Part shown: one piece after another, positions 8,453-17,358 of the stretch
Layout: each line of letters begins with the position of its first letter
How positions within the stretch are numbered: the first letter of the stretch is position 1
Origin: Sphingomonadaceae bacterium
Lineage (GTDB): Bacteria; Pseudomonadota; Alphaproteobacteria; Sphingomonadales; Sphingomonadaceae
Length of the DNA stretch: 64,000 nucleotides
NCBI GenBank assembly: GCA_002863155.1
Contig: PKED01000092.1
Coordinates: 1 to 64,000, forward strand
Direction of reading: 5' to 3'
Notes under the pieces: model-generated
What the model saw: the letters and a program-made list of their open reading frames with translations, nothing else
Told to the model about the DNA's origin: nothing
Database searches by the model: none
Program-made: the position numbers and the translations under genes

Positions 8453-8968
8453 TCAGTTCGGGCTCGGGAAGATGCCGAACAACGAGATGATGAAATTGAC
8501 GCAGAGAAAGGGCTGCAAATTGGTGTGCGGCTGCGACATGCCGGCGGACCCGAGGCTGTTGGGGTTGAGCGTCACGTCCGGCGTAATGCCGACGAACATG
8601 TCGACCGACGGGCTTGTCGCGAGGAGATTGCCGCTCGCGTTGTTCGAGGTCCCGGCCGCTGTCGTCGCGAGGAAGCTGTGGGTGTGGCTGGGGATTTGCG
8701 CCGTGGTCAGCGTGACCTGCTCGACGCCGCCGGTTTCGGCGAGCGTGTAGCTGCCCGCACTCGACGATCCATAATGGATCGGCACGCGGCTGCGCAGATC
8801 GGGCACGGCGAACGTGTTCTGGCCATCGCCGCCATAGGTCGTGCCGATCAGCTGGAACAGCGTTTCATTCTCTGAAATCGACAAAAGCTGACCGCTGCAG
8901 AATTCCCACCCGGCGGGCGCAAAATTGCCGGCGAACATGCGGATTTCACCAACATAGGGTTGTGCCAT
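8453..8968 (-). CDS. Phage tail collar (MdpB-like) protein, second of three
   Basis: A 171-residue paralogue of the flanking genes. The collar block includes MAQPYVGEIRMFAGNFAPAG, WEFCSGQLLSIS and LIGTTYGGDGQNTFAVPDLR. The H-x-H motif is H95/H97 in IPSHTHSF. The central segment (residues 98-140) is Ser/Thr/Asn-rich and differs most between the three copies, as expected of a variable loop. The end LCVNFIISLFGIFPSPN is shared. It lies 12 bases after the first copy and 37 before the third, in one orientation, so the three are likely co-transcribed and may form a hetero-oligomer. Confidence 0.85.
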   Translation of the reverse strand: MAQPYVGEIRMFAGNFAPAGWEFCSGQLLSISENETLFQLIGTTYGGDGQNTFAVPDLRSRVPIHYGSSSAGSYTLAETGGVEQVTLTTAQIPSHTHSFLATTAAGTSNNASGNLLATSPSVDMFVGITPDVTLNPNSLGSAGMSQPHTNLQPFLCVNFIISLFGIFPSPN

Positions 8969-8980
8969 TTGTCCGCTCCC

Positions 8981-9478
8981 TCAATTCGGCGACGGGAAGA
9001 TGCCCTGCAACGCAATGCAGAAGCTGATCGTCAGGAAAGGCTGCCGGTTCTCGTGCGCCTGGCTACCGCCGAACGAGGATATCTCGTCGGGCGCCAGCGT
9101 CGTCGGGGCGCCGCTTGGTGCATAACCGTTGAGGAAGCTGGCCAGGTAATTGTTGGTCGGGCTGGCCGTCGACCCGTTGGCGCCCGTCGCCAAGGCGACA
9201 TGGTTATGGGTCGGCATCTGCTGCTGCGACAGCTGGACCGACGCCGAACCGCCCTGCTGCCCCAGCGTGTAGCTGTTGCCAACATGGATCGGCACGCGGC
9301 CGCGCAGGTCGGGCAGCGCGAAATTCACGCTACCATTGCCGCCAAAGGTGGTGCCGAGCAGCGCAAACAGCCCCTGGTTCTGATTGATCGGCAAGAGCTG
9401 GCCGTTGCACAGCGCCCAGCCCCTGGGCGCGAAGTTGAACGACATCATCCGAATTTCGGACAGAAACGGATCTGCCAT
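8981..9478 (-). CDS. Phage tail collar (MdpB-like) protein, first of three
   Basis: A 165-residue tail-collar protein, first in the minus-strand cassette. It shows MADPFLSEIRMMSFNFAPRG, WALCNGQLLPIN and LLGTTFGGNGSVNFALPDLR, the H-x-H motif H91/H93 (PTHNHVAL) and the shared C-terminus FCIALQGIFPSPN. A strong ribosome site (AGAGGGGGA) precedes the ATG. It has no signal peptide, like its paralogues, so export, if it occurs, would use another route. The gene is preceded by an AT-rich 164-base region that probably carries the promoter of the whole cassette. Confidence 0.85.
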   Translation of the reverse strand: MADPFLSEIRMMSFNFAPRGWALCNGQLLPINQNQGLFALLGTTFGGNGSVNFALPDLRGRVPIHVGNSYTLGQQGGSASVQLSQQQMPTHNHVALATGANGSTASPTNNYLASFLNGYAPSGAPTTLAPDEISSFGGSQAHENRQPFLTISFCIALQGIFPSPN

Positions 9479-9642
9479 GTGGTCGGCTCCCCCTCTTTAG
9501 TTGTCCTAAGGCTCGTCGAATTTGCGCCTAAAGTCCACCGCCATCTCGAAATAGGAAAAATACACTGGCGGCGTTACAAAAAATTCAGACAAAACAGCGG
9601 CGTCAATTTTCCTCGACTACCGGCATCGCCGGCTGGCGGCGA
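9479..9642 (-). promoter_or_regulatory. AT-rich promoter region of the tail-collar cassette
   Basis: This 164-base gap between the S9 peptidase stop and the first collar gene is clearly more AT-rich than its surroundings. On the minus strand a TTGACG element (9606-9601) is followed by a long T run and a second T-rich block, but no good -10 hexamer at 17 bases is seen. The sequence next to the peptidase stop contains a short CCGGC-GAT-GCCGG hairpin. The promoter assignment is tentative. Confidence 0.4.
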
Positions 9643-11622
9643 TTATTTGTCGCCAAGTACCCCGCGCAGAAACGAATCACTCGTGTCGAGCATCTCGGCG
9701 CGCGCCGCGCTGTCTTCGAGCTGATGGTCGAGCCCCTTATATTCGACATACCGGACATTGCGGCCCGCGCTCTTCAGTTTGTCGGCCATCACCCGCGATT
9801 CGCGCACGCCGACATTCTGGTCCTGGTTGCCGTGAAACAGCAGTACCGGCGCGGTGATCGTGGCTGCATGGCGGGCGGGCGATCCTTCCTCGACATGCGG
9901 TCCCTTGCCGATGAACTTGTCGACGATCTTGTAGTTAAGATAATGTTCGCTTTCGCTGCGTAGCATGTCGAGATCGGTGACGGGCGCGACGGCGACGATC
10001 GCCTTGAACAGCGTGGGGTCGAGCGCGGGACTTTGCAGCGCGGCATAACCGCCATAGGACCAGCCAAAGATCGCGACCTTGCCGGGCGCCGCGATCCCTT
10101 CCTTCATCAGCCAGCGCCCGCCGTCATTGACGTCGCCGATCGCGGTTCGCCAGCTCTTGAAGCCGTTCTTCTGGTACCAGCCGTCGCCAAAGCCCGATGA
10201 TCCGCGATAATTGGGCTGGAGCACGGCGTAGCCGCGCGCGGCGAAAAACTGTGGCAGCCAATCGAAAGACCATTCGTCGCGCGCGGCCGGGCCGCCATGC
10301 GGCATCACGATCGCGCGCAGATTCTTGCCGTCGCTGCCGGGCGGCAACGTCAGATAGCCGGGGATCATCGTGCCGTCGGCGGCGGGATAGCTGACCGCTT
10401 TCACATTGGCCCGCGCCCGGTCGGCGAGCTCGGCGCGAACCGAGATCAGTTCGCCGAGTTCCTTGGTGCCGCGGTTATAGAGGTAGAAGACGCCCGGGTC
10501 GGAATCGCTGCCGGCCCAGAGCAGCAGCAATTGTTCGTCGGCGCTGGCATCGACGATCGAAATCAGCGGTTTGTCGGGCACAGCCTTGGCCATGCCGCGC
10601 ACGAACCGCCGCAAGTCGGGGTCGAACATCTCGGTCTGCCGCCGGTCGGTCGCAAAGCTCGTCCCGACGACGCGGTGCTGGCGGCCGATCTGGACGATGT
10701 CATCGATGTCGGTGTCAGGCCGCGCGAAGACGAGCTCCTTCTTCATGCTGCCGTCGAGCGCGATCTTGAACAGCGCGGTATGGCCGTTTTCGACGTCGTA
10801 CCCATAAGCAACGTCGAGCGTGCTATCGACCGCGATGGGGCGGAAACCGACGCCCAGCCCCTCCGGCGTGAAGGTTTCGGTGACCAGCGGCAGCCAATCC
10901 TTGCTGCCCTTCTTGCGATAGCTGTAGACGACCCGGTTGCTGAAATAGCCCGAATTCTCGCGCGGGCGCGTCGCCATGATCCGGATCTGGCCATGGCCGT
11001 CCGATATATAGCTCACGGCTGTGTCACGGGGGAATTCGACGGTCGAGCGTTTGAGCGTGCGGGTGTCGACCAGTTCGACCCCCAGCCCGGTGCGATGCTG
11101 CGCGATCGTCGTACCGGTTGCCTCTTCGGGCACCCACTGCCGCGTCATCAGCACCTTGCCTTCATCGCCATCGACCTGCCAGTCGATCACTTCGCCGCCA
11201 CGATAGGTAACCTGGAGCGCATTTTCGCCGGGGCGCGCGGTGAGCACTTTCATCTCCCCGCCTTCGGTGCTTACCGAGACGAGCCGCGTGAAGCTCGTCA
11301 GGCTGTCGCCGTCATCGGCGATCAGGTAAATGCCGCAAACCAGCTGGGTATTGGTCGACCAGCGGCAATATTGCAGCCGGTCGGGCGAGCCGCTCGACCG
11401 CGCGATAGGCTTGCGCTTCGGCTCGCCGACCAGATTGACGACATAGACATAGCTGCCGCGCGCGCCGAGCGGGGCGACGACGGCGATGTTCTTGCCGTCG
11501 GGCGAAAGGCTGATCTGCTCGACCGACTCCCGCGCACCAAATGCGATCGCCTCGGGGCTCGGCTGAGCGGCAGCGGCCCCGGCAGACACCAGCATCGCCG
11601 CGGCAAACATCATACGCATCAT
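9643..11622 (-). CDS. Exported S9 family prolyl oligopeptidase-like peptidase
   Basis: A 659-residue serine peptidase of the acylaminoacyl-peptidase/DPP-IV type. The signal peptide is MMRMMFAAAMLVSAGAAAAQ. A beta-propeller region follows (residues about 30-400, beginning SVEQISLSPDGKNIAVVAPL). The C-terminal alpha/beta hydrolase carries the triad S522 in FGWSYGGYAAL, D601 in HGNQDQNVG and H633 in KGLDHQLED. The start at 11622 is chosen because AGGGGGA lies just upstream and the signal peptide begins there; a much longer in-frame extension lacks both. It is divergent from an exported M28 peptidase, suggesting a shared role in periplasmic peptide degradation. Confidence 0.9.
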   Translation of the reverse strand: MMRMMFAAAMLVSAGAAAAQPSPEAIAFGARESVEQISLSPDGKNIAVVAPLGARGSYVYVVNLVGEPKRKPIARSSGSPDRLQYCRWSTNTQLVCGIYLIADDGDSLTSFTRLVSVSTEGGEMKVLTARPGENALQVTYRGGEVIDWQVDGDEGKVLMTRQWVPEEATGTTIAQHRTGLGVELVDTRTLKRSTVEFPRDTAVSYISDGHGQIRIMATRPRENSGYFSNRVVYSYRKKGSKDWLPLVTETFTPEGLGVGFRPIAVDSTLDVAYGYDVENGHTALFKIALDGSMKKELVFARPDTDIDDIVQIGRQHRVVGTSFATDRRQTEMFDPDLRRFVRGMAKAVPDKPLISIVDASADEQLLLLWAGSDSDPGVFYLYNRGTKELGELISVRAELADRARANVKAVSYPAADGTMIPGYLTLPPGSDGKNLRAIVMPHGGPAARDEWSFDWLPQFFAARGYAVLQPNYRGSSGFGDGWYQKNGFKSWRTAIGDVNDGGRWLMKEGIAAPGKVAIFGWSYGGYAALQSPALDPTLFKAIVAVAPVTDLDMLRSESEHYLNYKIVDKFIGKGPHVEEGSPARHAATITAPVLLFHGNQDQNVGVRESRVMADKLKSAGRNVRYVEYKGLDHQLEDSAARAEMLDTSDSFLRGVLGDK

Positions 11623-11776
11623 GAATTTCCCCCTGTCACTCGTGCCGATAATGCCCAATTCGCGCTCCCGATCAATCGCTTGGCCTGCCTCAATCGGTGC
11701 TTTTTTCGCCCGCTTGCCTCGCCTTCGCCAGCCTGCCAGAAAGCGGCGCCCGCCAACCCCTTGCCGATCCGGAGCC

Positions 11777-13405
11777 ATGATGCGCGTGCCGATCCTTGCC
11801 CTGCTGTCGACCGCGCTGATCGGCGCCGCGTCGGACGCGCCGACAATCTCCGTCGATACGCTCAGGACCGTCGACAAGACATTGTCCTCAGACGCTTTCG
11901 CAGGCCGCGCGCCGACCACGCCCGCCGAGGACAAGACGGTCGCCTATATCATCGCGCAGATGAAGGCGGCGGGGCTCAAGCCCGGCAACAAGGGCAGCTG
12001 GACGCAGGACGTGCCGATGGTCGAATCGACCTTCGCCGATATCAGCCCGCTGGTGTTTTCGGGCGGCGCCGCGCCGGTCAGCCTTGCGCCCGGCAGCGAC
12101 ATGGTGGTGCGCAGCTATCGCGTCGTACCGCAGATCGCCGTCAAGGACAGCGAGACCGTGTTCGTCGGCTATGGCATCAACGCCCCCGAACGCGGCTGGA
12201 ACGACTATGCCGGGATCGATGTGCGCGGCAAGACGGTGATCATCCTGGTCAACGACCCCGACTGGCAGATGCCGGGGCGCGACGGCCCGTTCGAGGGGCG
12301 CGCCATGACCTATTACGGGCGCTGGACCTATAAATATGAGGAAGCCGCGCGGCAGGGCGCGGCGGCGGCGATCATCGTCCACGATACCGAACCCGCCGCC
12401 TATGGCTGGGGCGTGGTCGAATCGAGCAACACGCGGCCCTCGCTCGAGCTCGACGAGCCCGGCGACCATCTCGATCAGAGCGCGGCGATCGGCTGGATGC
12501 AGCTTGGCGCCGCCCGCCGCGTGTTCGCCAGCGCCGGCAAGGACTTCGCCCAGCTGAGCGAGGCGGCGAAAGTGAAGGGCTTCAGGGCCGTCCCGCTTGG
12601 CCTGAAGGCGTCGGTTTCGTTCACCGCGACGATCAAGCGCCAGCGGTCGAAGAACGTCATCGGCGTGCTGCCGGGCAAGGCGGCGCCGCGCGACTATGTC
12701 CTCTACACCGCGCATTGGGACCATCTCGGCCGGTGCACGCCGGTCAAAGGCGACGATATCTGCAACGGCGCGGTCGACAATGCGAGCGGCGTCGCCGGGC
12801 TGATCGCGCTTGCGCAGGCGCATGTGAAGGCCGGTCCCGCCGCGCGCTCGATCGCGTTCCTCGCGGTGACGGCGGAGGAATCGGGGCTGCTCGGCTCGCG
12901 CTATTATGCCGAACATCCCGTCTATCCGCTGGCGCGCACGGTCGGCGGCGTGAACATGGATTCGCTCAATGTCGCGGGCGCGGTACGCGACTTCGTCGTC
13001 ACCGGGGCGGGCAAGTCCGAGCTCGAGGACATGGTGAAGCCGTTCGTCGCCGCGCAGGGCCGGGTGATCAAGCCCGAGCCCAATCCCGAGCGCGGCGGCT
13101 ATTTCCGGTCGGACCATTTCAGCTTTGCCAAGCTCGGCGTGCCGATGCTCGATGCGTCGTCCGGCCTCGATCTCGTCAAGGGCGGGGTCGATGCGGGCCG
13201 CGCCGCCAGCGACGATTATGTCGCCAATCGCTATCACAAGCCGCAGGACGAATATGATCCCGCCTGGGACTGGTCGGGCGCGGTGCAGGACTTGCAGGTC
13301 TATTACCGGCTCGGCCGTCAGCTCGCGGTCGGCAAGGCCTGGCCGAACTGGTACCGGACCAGCGAATTCAGGGCCGTGCGCGACAAGCAGCGCGCCGGAC
13401 GCTAG
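11777..13405 (+). CDS. Exported M28 family zinc aminopeptidase
   Basis: A 542-residue metallopeptidase with a signal peptide (MMRVPILALLSTALIGAASD). A PA-type inserted domain lies at about residues 110-215. The catalytic M28 domain follows, with ligands typical of the family: H313 or H316 in TAHWDHLG, D334 in AVDNASG, E367/E368 in TAEESGLLG, D395 in NMDSLN and H447 in RSDHFSFAKLG. The start follows a GGAG ribosome site; upstream in-frame ATGs do not fit a signal peptide. It is divergent from the S9 peptidase across 154 bases, which should hold both promoters. Confidence 0.92.
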   Translation: MMRVPILALLSTALIGAASDAPTISVDTLRTVDKTLSSDAFAGRAPTTPAEDKTVAYIIAQMKAAGLKPGNKGSWTQDVPMVESTFADISPLVFSGGAAPVSLAPGSDMVVRSYRVVPQIAVKDSETVFVGYGINAPERGWNDYAGIDVRGKTVIILVNDPDWQMPGRDGPFEGRAMTYYGRWTYKYEEAARQGAAAAIIVHDTEPAAYGWGVVESSNTRPSLELDEPGDHLDQSAAIGWMQLGAARRVFASAGKDFAQLSEAAKVKGFRAVPLGLKASVSFTATIKRQRSKNVIGVLPGKAAPRDYVLYTAHWDHLGRCTPVKGDDICNGAVDNASGVAGLIALAQAHVKAGPAARSIAFLAVTAEESGLLGSRYYAEHPVYPLARTVGGVNMDSLNVAGAVRDFVVTGAGKSELEDMVKPFVAAQGRVIKPEPNPERGGYFRSDHFSFAKLGVPMLDASSGLDLVKGGVDAGRAASDDYVANRYHKPQDEYDPAWDWSGAVQDLQVYYRLGRQLAVGKAWPNWYRTSEFRAVRDKQRAGR

Positions 13406-13419
13406 CGAAAGCGACGATC

Positions 13420-14394
13420 ATGGGCACCCCGATCCCCCCCGCCGAATGGGCGCCGCACAAGGCCGTCTGGATCGGCTTTCCCAGCCATGCCGAACTCTGG
13501 CTCGACGATATCGAGCCCGCGCGCGCCGAAGTCGCCGCCTTTGCCGCCGCCGTCCATGCCGATGGCGCGGGCGAGAAGGTGCTGCTGGTCGCCGCCGATA
13601 TCGACGCGGCCGACGCGGCCCGCAAGCTCGCGCCCTTTGCCGACGTCGTGCTCGAGCCGTTCGGCGACATCTGGCTGCGCGATACCGGCCCGATCATGGT
13701 ATCGCGGCACGAAGCGCGGCTGTTCGGGTTCAACGGATGGGGCGGCAAATACGACCTGCCGGGCGACGAGGATATCGGCGAGCGGCTGGCGAAGTCGCGG
13801 CGGATCGACGCGGAGACGTGCGACTGGATTCTTGAAGGCGGCGCGATCGATGGCGACGGCACCGGTCTTGTCGTCACCACCGAACAATGCCTGCTCAACC
13901 ATAATCGCAATCCCGGACTGTCGCGCGACGCGATCGTCGAGCGTCTGCGCAGCGATCTCGGCTTCACGCAGGTCATCTGGCTCGGCAACGGGCTGCTCAA
14001 CGACCATACCGATGGCCATGTCGACAATCTCGCCCGGTTTGTCGCGCCGGGGCGGCTCGCCATTCCGGAGGCGGCGGAGAACGACCCGAACTGGCGCGTC
14101 TATCAGCTGGCGGCGGAACGGGTGCATTTCTCGGGTGCCGAGGTCGAGGTGGTACGCGTGCCCTCGCCGGGCCGCATCCTGCGCGACGAGGAAATCGTGC
14201 CGGCGAGCTACATGAACTTCTATATCGGCAATGCGAGCGTCGTCGTGCCGATCTATGGCGCGCCCGACGACGACGCGGCGGTGGCGGCGTTCGCGGAGAT
14301 TTTCCCGACCCGCCAGGTCGTCGGCCTGCGCGCCGACCACATCCTGACCGGCGGCGGCAGCTTCCACTGCATCAGCCAGCAGATTCCCGGATGA
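13420..14394 (+). CDS. aguA: Agmatine deiminase
   Basis: A 324-residue enzyme of the guanidine-group modifying (pentein) superfamily that converts agmatine to N-carbamoylputrescine and ammonia. Family motifs are GDIWLRDTGPIMV near residue 85, EGGAIDGDGTGLVVTTEQCL, the catalytic His block LLNDHTDGHVDN, and the nucleophile C317 in GGGSFHCISQQ close to the C-terminus. The stop overlaps the next gene's ATG (ATGA). With aguB two genes on, it forms the two-step agmatine-to-putrescine route. No speA arginine decarboxylase is in the window. Confidence 0.95.
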   Translation: MGTPIPPAEWAPHKAVWIGFPSHAELWLDDIEPARAEVAAFAAAVHADGAGEKVLLVAADIDAADAARKLAPFADVVLEPFGDIWLRDTGPIMVSRHEARLFGFNGWGGKYDLPGDEDIGERLAKSRRIDAETCDWILEGGAIDGDGTGLVVTTEQCLLNHNRNPGLSRDAIVERLRSDLGFTQVIWLGNGLLNDHTDGHVDNLARFVAPGRLAIPEAAENDPNWRVYQLAAERVHFSGAEVEVVRVPSPGRILRDEEIVPASYMNFYIGNASVVVPIYGAPDDDAAVAAFAEIFPTRQVVGLRADHILTGGGSFHCISQQIPG

Positions 14395-14882
14395 GTGCGG
14401 GCGACCGGGTGACGGTGCGGCGGCTTGGGCCGGGCGACGTCGCGCTGGCGCGGGAAATGAATGCCCTGTTCGCAGAGGCGTTCGAGGATCCGCAGAATTA
14501 CGCCGACGGGCCGCCCGACGATGGCTGGTTTCGCGAGGTGCTCGGCCGCGAATCGGTGATCGCGCTGATTGCGGTGGCGGGCGACGCCATAGCCGGCGCG
14601 GCCGTAGCCTATGAACTCGACAAGCTCGAACAGCGGCGGCGCGAGCTTTATTTGTATGATCTCGCGGTCGCTGCCGGTTGGCGCCGACGCGGCGTCGCGA
14701 CGCGCTTGATAGACACGCTGCGCCGTCACGCGGCCAAGCGCGCTTGCCACACGCTGTTCGTCCAGGCCGATTACGGCGACGACCCGGCGATCGCGCTCTA
14801 CACCAAACTCGGTGCCCGCGAGGACGTGATGCAGTTCGATATCGCGCCCGGCAGTGCTGGTGAATCGGACGCGATCGACTAA
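14391..14882 (+). CDS. AAC(3)-I-like GNAT acetyltransferase inside the agmatine operon
   Basis: A 163-residue GNAT enzyme whose sequence is closest, by recalled motifs, to the aminoglycoside 3-N-acetyltransferase AAC(3)-I family: AFEDPQNYADGPPDD near residue 30, AVAYELDKLEQRRRELYLYD near 71, the CoA loop VAAGWRRRGVATRLID, and FVQADYGDDPAIALYTKLG with the ending REDVMQFDI. It sits between aguA and aguB, overlapping aguA by four bases and ending 9 bases before aguB. That context argues for a polyamine-related substrate rather than, or in addition to, an aminoglycoside. Activity on drugs cannot be judged from sequence alone. Confidence 0.8.
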   Translation: MSAGDRVTVRRLGPGDVALAREMNALFAEAFEDPQNYADGPPDDGWFREVLGRESVIALIAVAGDAIAGAAVAYELDKLEQRRRELYLYDLAVAAGWRRRGVATRLIDTLRRHAAKRACHTLFVQADYGDDPAIALYTKLGAREDVMQFDIAPGSAGESDAID

Positions 14883-14891
14883 ATAGCGGGC

Positions 14892-15752
<861 letters not shown>

Positions 15753-15772
15753 CCCGCCTTACGCGGCGCGCA

Positions 15773-16018
15773 TCAGCGGGGGCGGGTGCGGCTCACCGCA
15801 ATCGGCTTGGGGCAGCGGCCCTCACGGTAATCGACCGCGAGGATCAGCTGCGCATCGGGCAACTCGCCGAGCCGCTTCGGGCCCGCCGAGTCGCGCTGCC
15901 CGGCGCGTTGCGCGTTCGGGGCGCGGCAATCGGGCTGGCCGGGCATATTGGTCTTCGCCTCGCGCGCATCGGCGGCAACGGCGGCGAAGCAAAGGGCGAA
16001 GGCAAGGGTCCAGCGCAT
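15773..16018 (-). CDS. Small exported protein of unknown function
   Basis: An 81-residue protein with a clear signal peptide (MRWTLAFALCFAAVAADA), followed by a mature part of about 62 residues. That part contains two cysteines (PDCRAPNAQRAG and EGRCPKPIAVSRTRPR), which could form one disulfide, and a central KRLGELPDAQLILAVDYR block. AAAGGAG lies 6 bases before the ATG, supporting this start over a longer frame. No known family is recognised. It is convergent with aguB and lies 49 bases downstream of the UDG stop. Confidence 0.65.
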   Translation of the reverse strand: MRWTLAFALCFAAVAADAREAKTNMPGQPDCRAPNAQRAGQRDSAGPKRLGELPDAQLILAVDYREGRCPKPIAVSRTRPR

Positions 16019-16067
16019 GGCAACTCCTTTGGCGAGCACGACTTTATAACATCGCCGCAGCGATGTG

Positions 16068-16721
16068 TCACGGTCTGAGCGCGACCGCCCGGGCAAACAC
16101 CGCCTCGAACATCTCAGGCGTGAGGCGCCGGGTATTCTGGTTGTACCGGCTGCAATGATAGCTGTCGATCAGCACCTGCCCGCCCGGCATCCGGTGTTCG
16201 GCAAGGTGCGCGAACCGTGCCTTGGGCAGCTTGCCGCCCAGCGCCTTGACCGCCGACTGATGGGCGATCTGGCCCAGCGCGATCACCACGCGCACATTCG
16301 GCAGGGCCGCGAGCTGGGTCTCAAGATAGGGCCGGCAGGTGCGGATTTCCTCCGGCGTCGGCTTGTTTTCGGGCGGCAGGCATTTGACCGCGTTGACGAT
16401 CATCGCCCCTTTGAGCCGCAGGCCGTCATCGGGGCGGGCGGCGTAGAGCCCCTCGCTCAGCCCGAAGCCGGCGAGCGTCGCGAACAGCAGATCGCCGGCA
16501 TAGTCGCCCGTGAAGGGCCGCCCGGTGCGATTGGCGCCATGCTTGCCCGGCGCCAGCCCGACGATCGCCAGCCAGGCATCGACATCGCCGAAGACCGGCA
16601 CCGGCGCGTTCCACCAATCGGGAAATTCGGCACGGCACGCCTCGCGGAAGGCGACGAGACGCGGACAGCGCGGGCAGTCGCGCGGGGGCTCGGTATCCGG
16701 AAGCGGGCTTGGCGGGGTCAT
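16068..16721 (-). CDS. Uracil-DNA glycosylase, type V (UDGb-like)
   Basis: A 217-residue base-excision repair enzyme. Motif A is GLAPGKHGANRTGRPFTGD, lacking the Asp/Asn that activates water in family 1-4 enzymes, as in family 5 UDGb. Motif B is SYHCSRYNQNTRRLT near the C-terminus. Four cysteines suited to an iron-sulfur cluster are present (C16 and C19 in DCPRCPRL, then VKCLPPENKP and RTCRPYL). The start at 16721 avoids overlap with divergent folK; an in-frame ATG at 16754 would overlap it by 11 bases. UDGb enzymes remove uracil, hypoxanthine or xanthine from DNA. Confidence 0.88.
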   Translation of the reverse strand: MTPPSPLPDTEPPRDCPRCPRLVAFREACRAEFPDWWNAPVPVFGDVDAWLAIVGLAPGKHGANRTGRPFTGDYAGDLLFATLAGFGLSEGLYAARPDDGLRLKGAMIVNAVKCLPPENKPTPEEIRTCRPYLETQLAALPNVRVVIALGQIAHQSAVKALGGKLPKARFAHLAEHRMPGGQVLIDSYHCSRYNQNTRRLTPEMFEAVFARAVALRP

Positions 16722-16743
16722 GCCGCTGCGATAGGCGGGGCGG

Positions 16744-17232
16744 ATGCCGCTCACAAGCCATGCGTCCGGCCGCTACGCCATCGCGCTCGGCGCCAATCGT
16801 CGCGGGCGCCACGGCCGCCCGGCCGCGACGCTGGCAGCGGCGCTGGCGGCGATCGGCGGCGTGATCGCGGTGTCGCCGGTCATCTCGACGCCGCCGATCG
16901 GCCCGTCGACCCGGTGTTTCGCGAATCAAGCGGCGCTGATCGCCAGCGACGAGCCGCCGCCGGTGCTGCTCGACCGGCTGAAGGCGATCGAGGCGGCGTT
17001 CGGGCGGCGGCGCGGGCAGCGTTGGGGCGCGCGGGTGATCGATCTGGACATCATCCTGTGGTCGGGCGGCGCCTGGGCCTCGCCAGGGCTCACCGTGCCG
17101 CACCCCGCGTTTCGCACTCGCGCCTTCGTGCTGGCCCCGCTCGCCGCGATCGCGCCCGGCTGGCGCGATCCGCTGACCGGTCGGACGATACGGCATTTAT
17201 GTGCCATTGACCGCAAGCGCCGCGCGGCCTAA
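16744..17232 (+). CDS. folK: 2-amino-4-hydroxy-6-hydroxymethyldihydropteridine pyrophosphokinase
   Basis: A 162-residue HPPK of the folate pathway that transfers pyrophosphate from ATP to 6-hydroxymethyl-dihydropterin. Recognisable blocks are YAIALGANRRGRHGRP, ISTPPIGPSTRCFANQAALI, the signature RWGARVIDLDIILW (about residue 92) and VPHPAFRTRAFVLAPLAAIA. It is separate from folP (41331). It lies directly upstream of tRNA-Lys. Confidence 0.92.
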   Translation: MPLTSHASGRYAIALGANRRGRHGRPAATLAAALAAIGGVIAVSPVISTPPIGPSTRCFANQAALIASDEPPPVLLDRLKAIEAAFGRRRGQRWGARVIDLDIILWSGGAWASPGLTVPHPAFRTRAFVLAPLAAIAPGWRDPLTGRTIRHLCAIDRKRRAA

Positions 17233-17267
17233 CGCGCAGCCCTTCGCGGCGAGGACGCGTACGGTGC

Positions 17268-17343
17268 GGGCCCGTAGCTCAGTCGGTAGAGCAACGGACT
17301 TTTAATCTGTAGGTCTCGGGTTCGAATCCCGACGGGCCCACCA
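17268..17343 (+). tRNA. tRNA-Lys (anticodon TTT)
   Basis: A 76-base cloverleaf. The acceptor arms GGGCCCG (17268-17274) and CGGGCCC (17333-17339) pair perfectly. The D arm is GCTCAGTCGGTAGAGC, the anticodon loop is CTTTTAA giving TTT, and the T arm is CGGGTTCGAATCCCG. CCA is encoded (17341-17343). It lies between folK and the PAP2 gene with no integrase nearby. Confidence 0.97.
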
Positions 17344-17358
17344 AGCCGAAGGAGCGCC

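Noticed and set aside
10297-12333. A 678-codon plus-strand frame opposite the S9 peptidase
   Set aside because: Antisense to a conserved peptidase and running into the M28 gene in another frame; no domain.
17268-17343. tRNA-Lys as an integration site for a genomic island
   Set aside because: No integrase and no direct repeat of the tRNA 3' end was seen downstream; flanking genes are ordinary.
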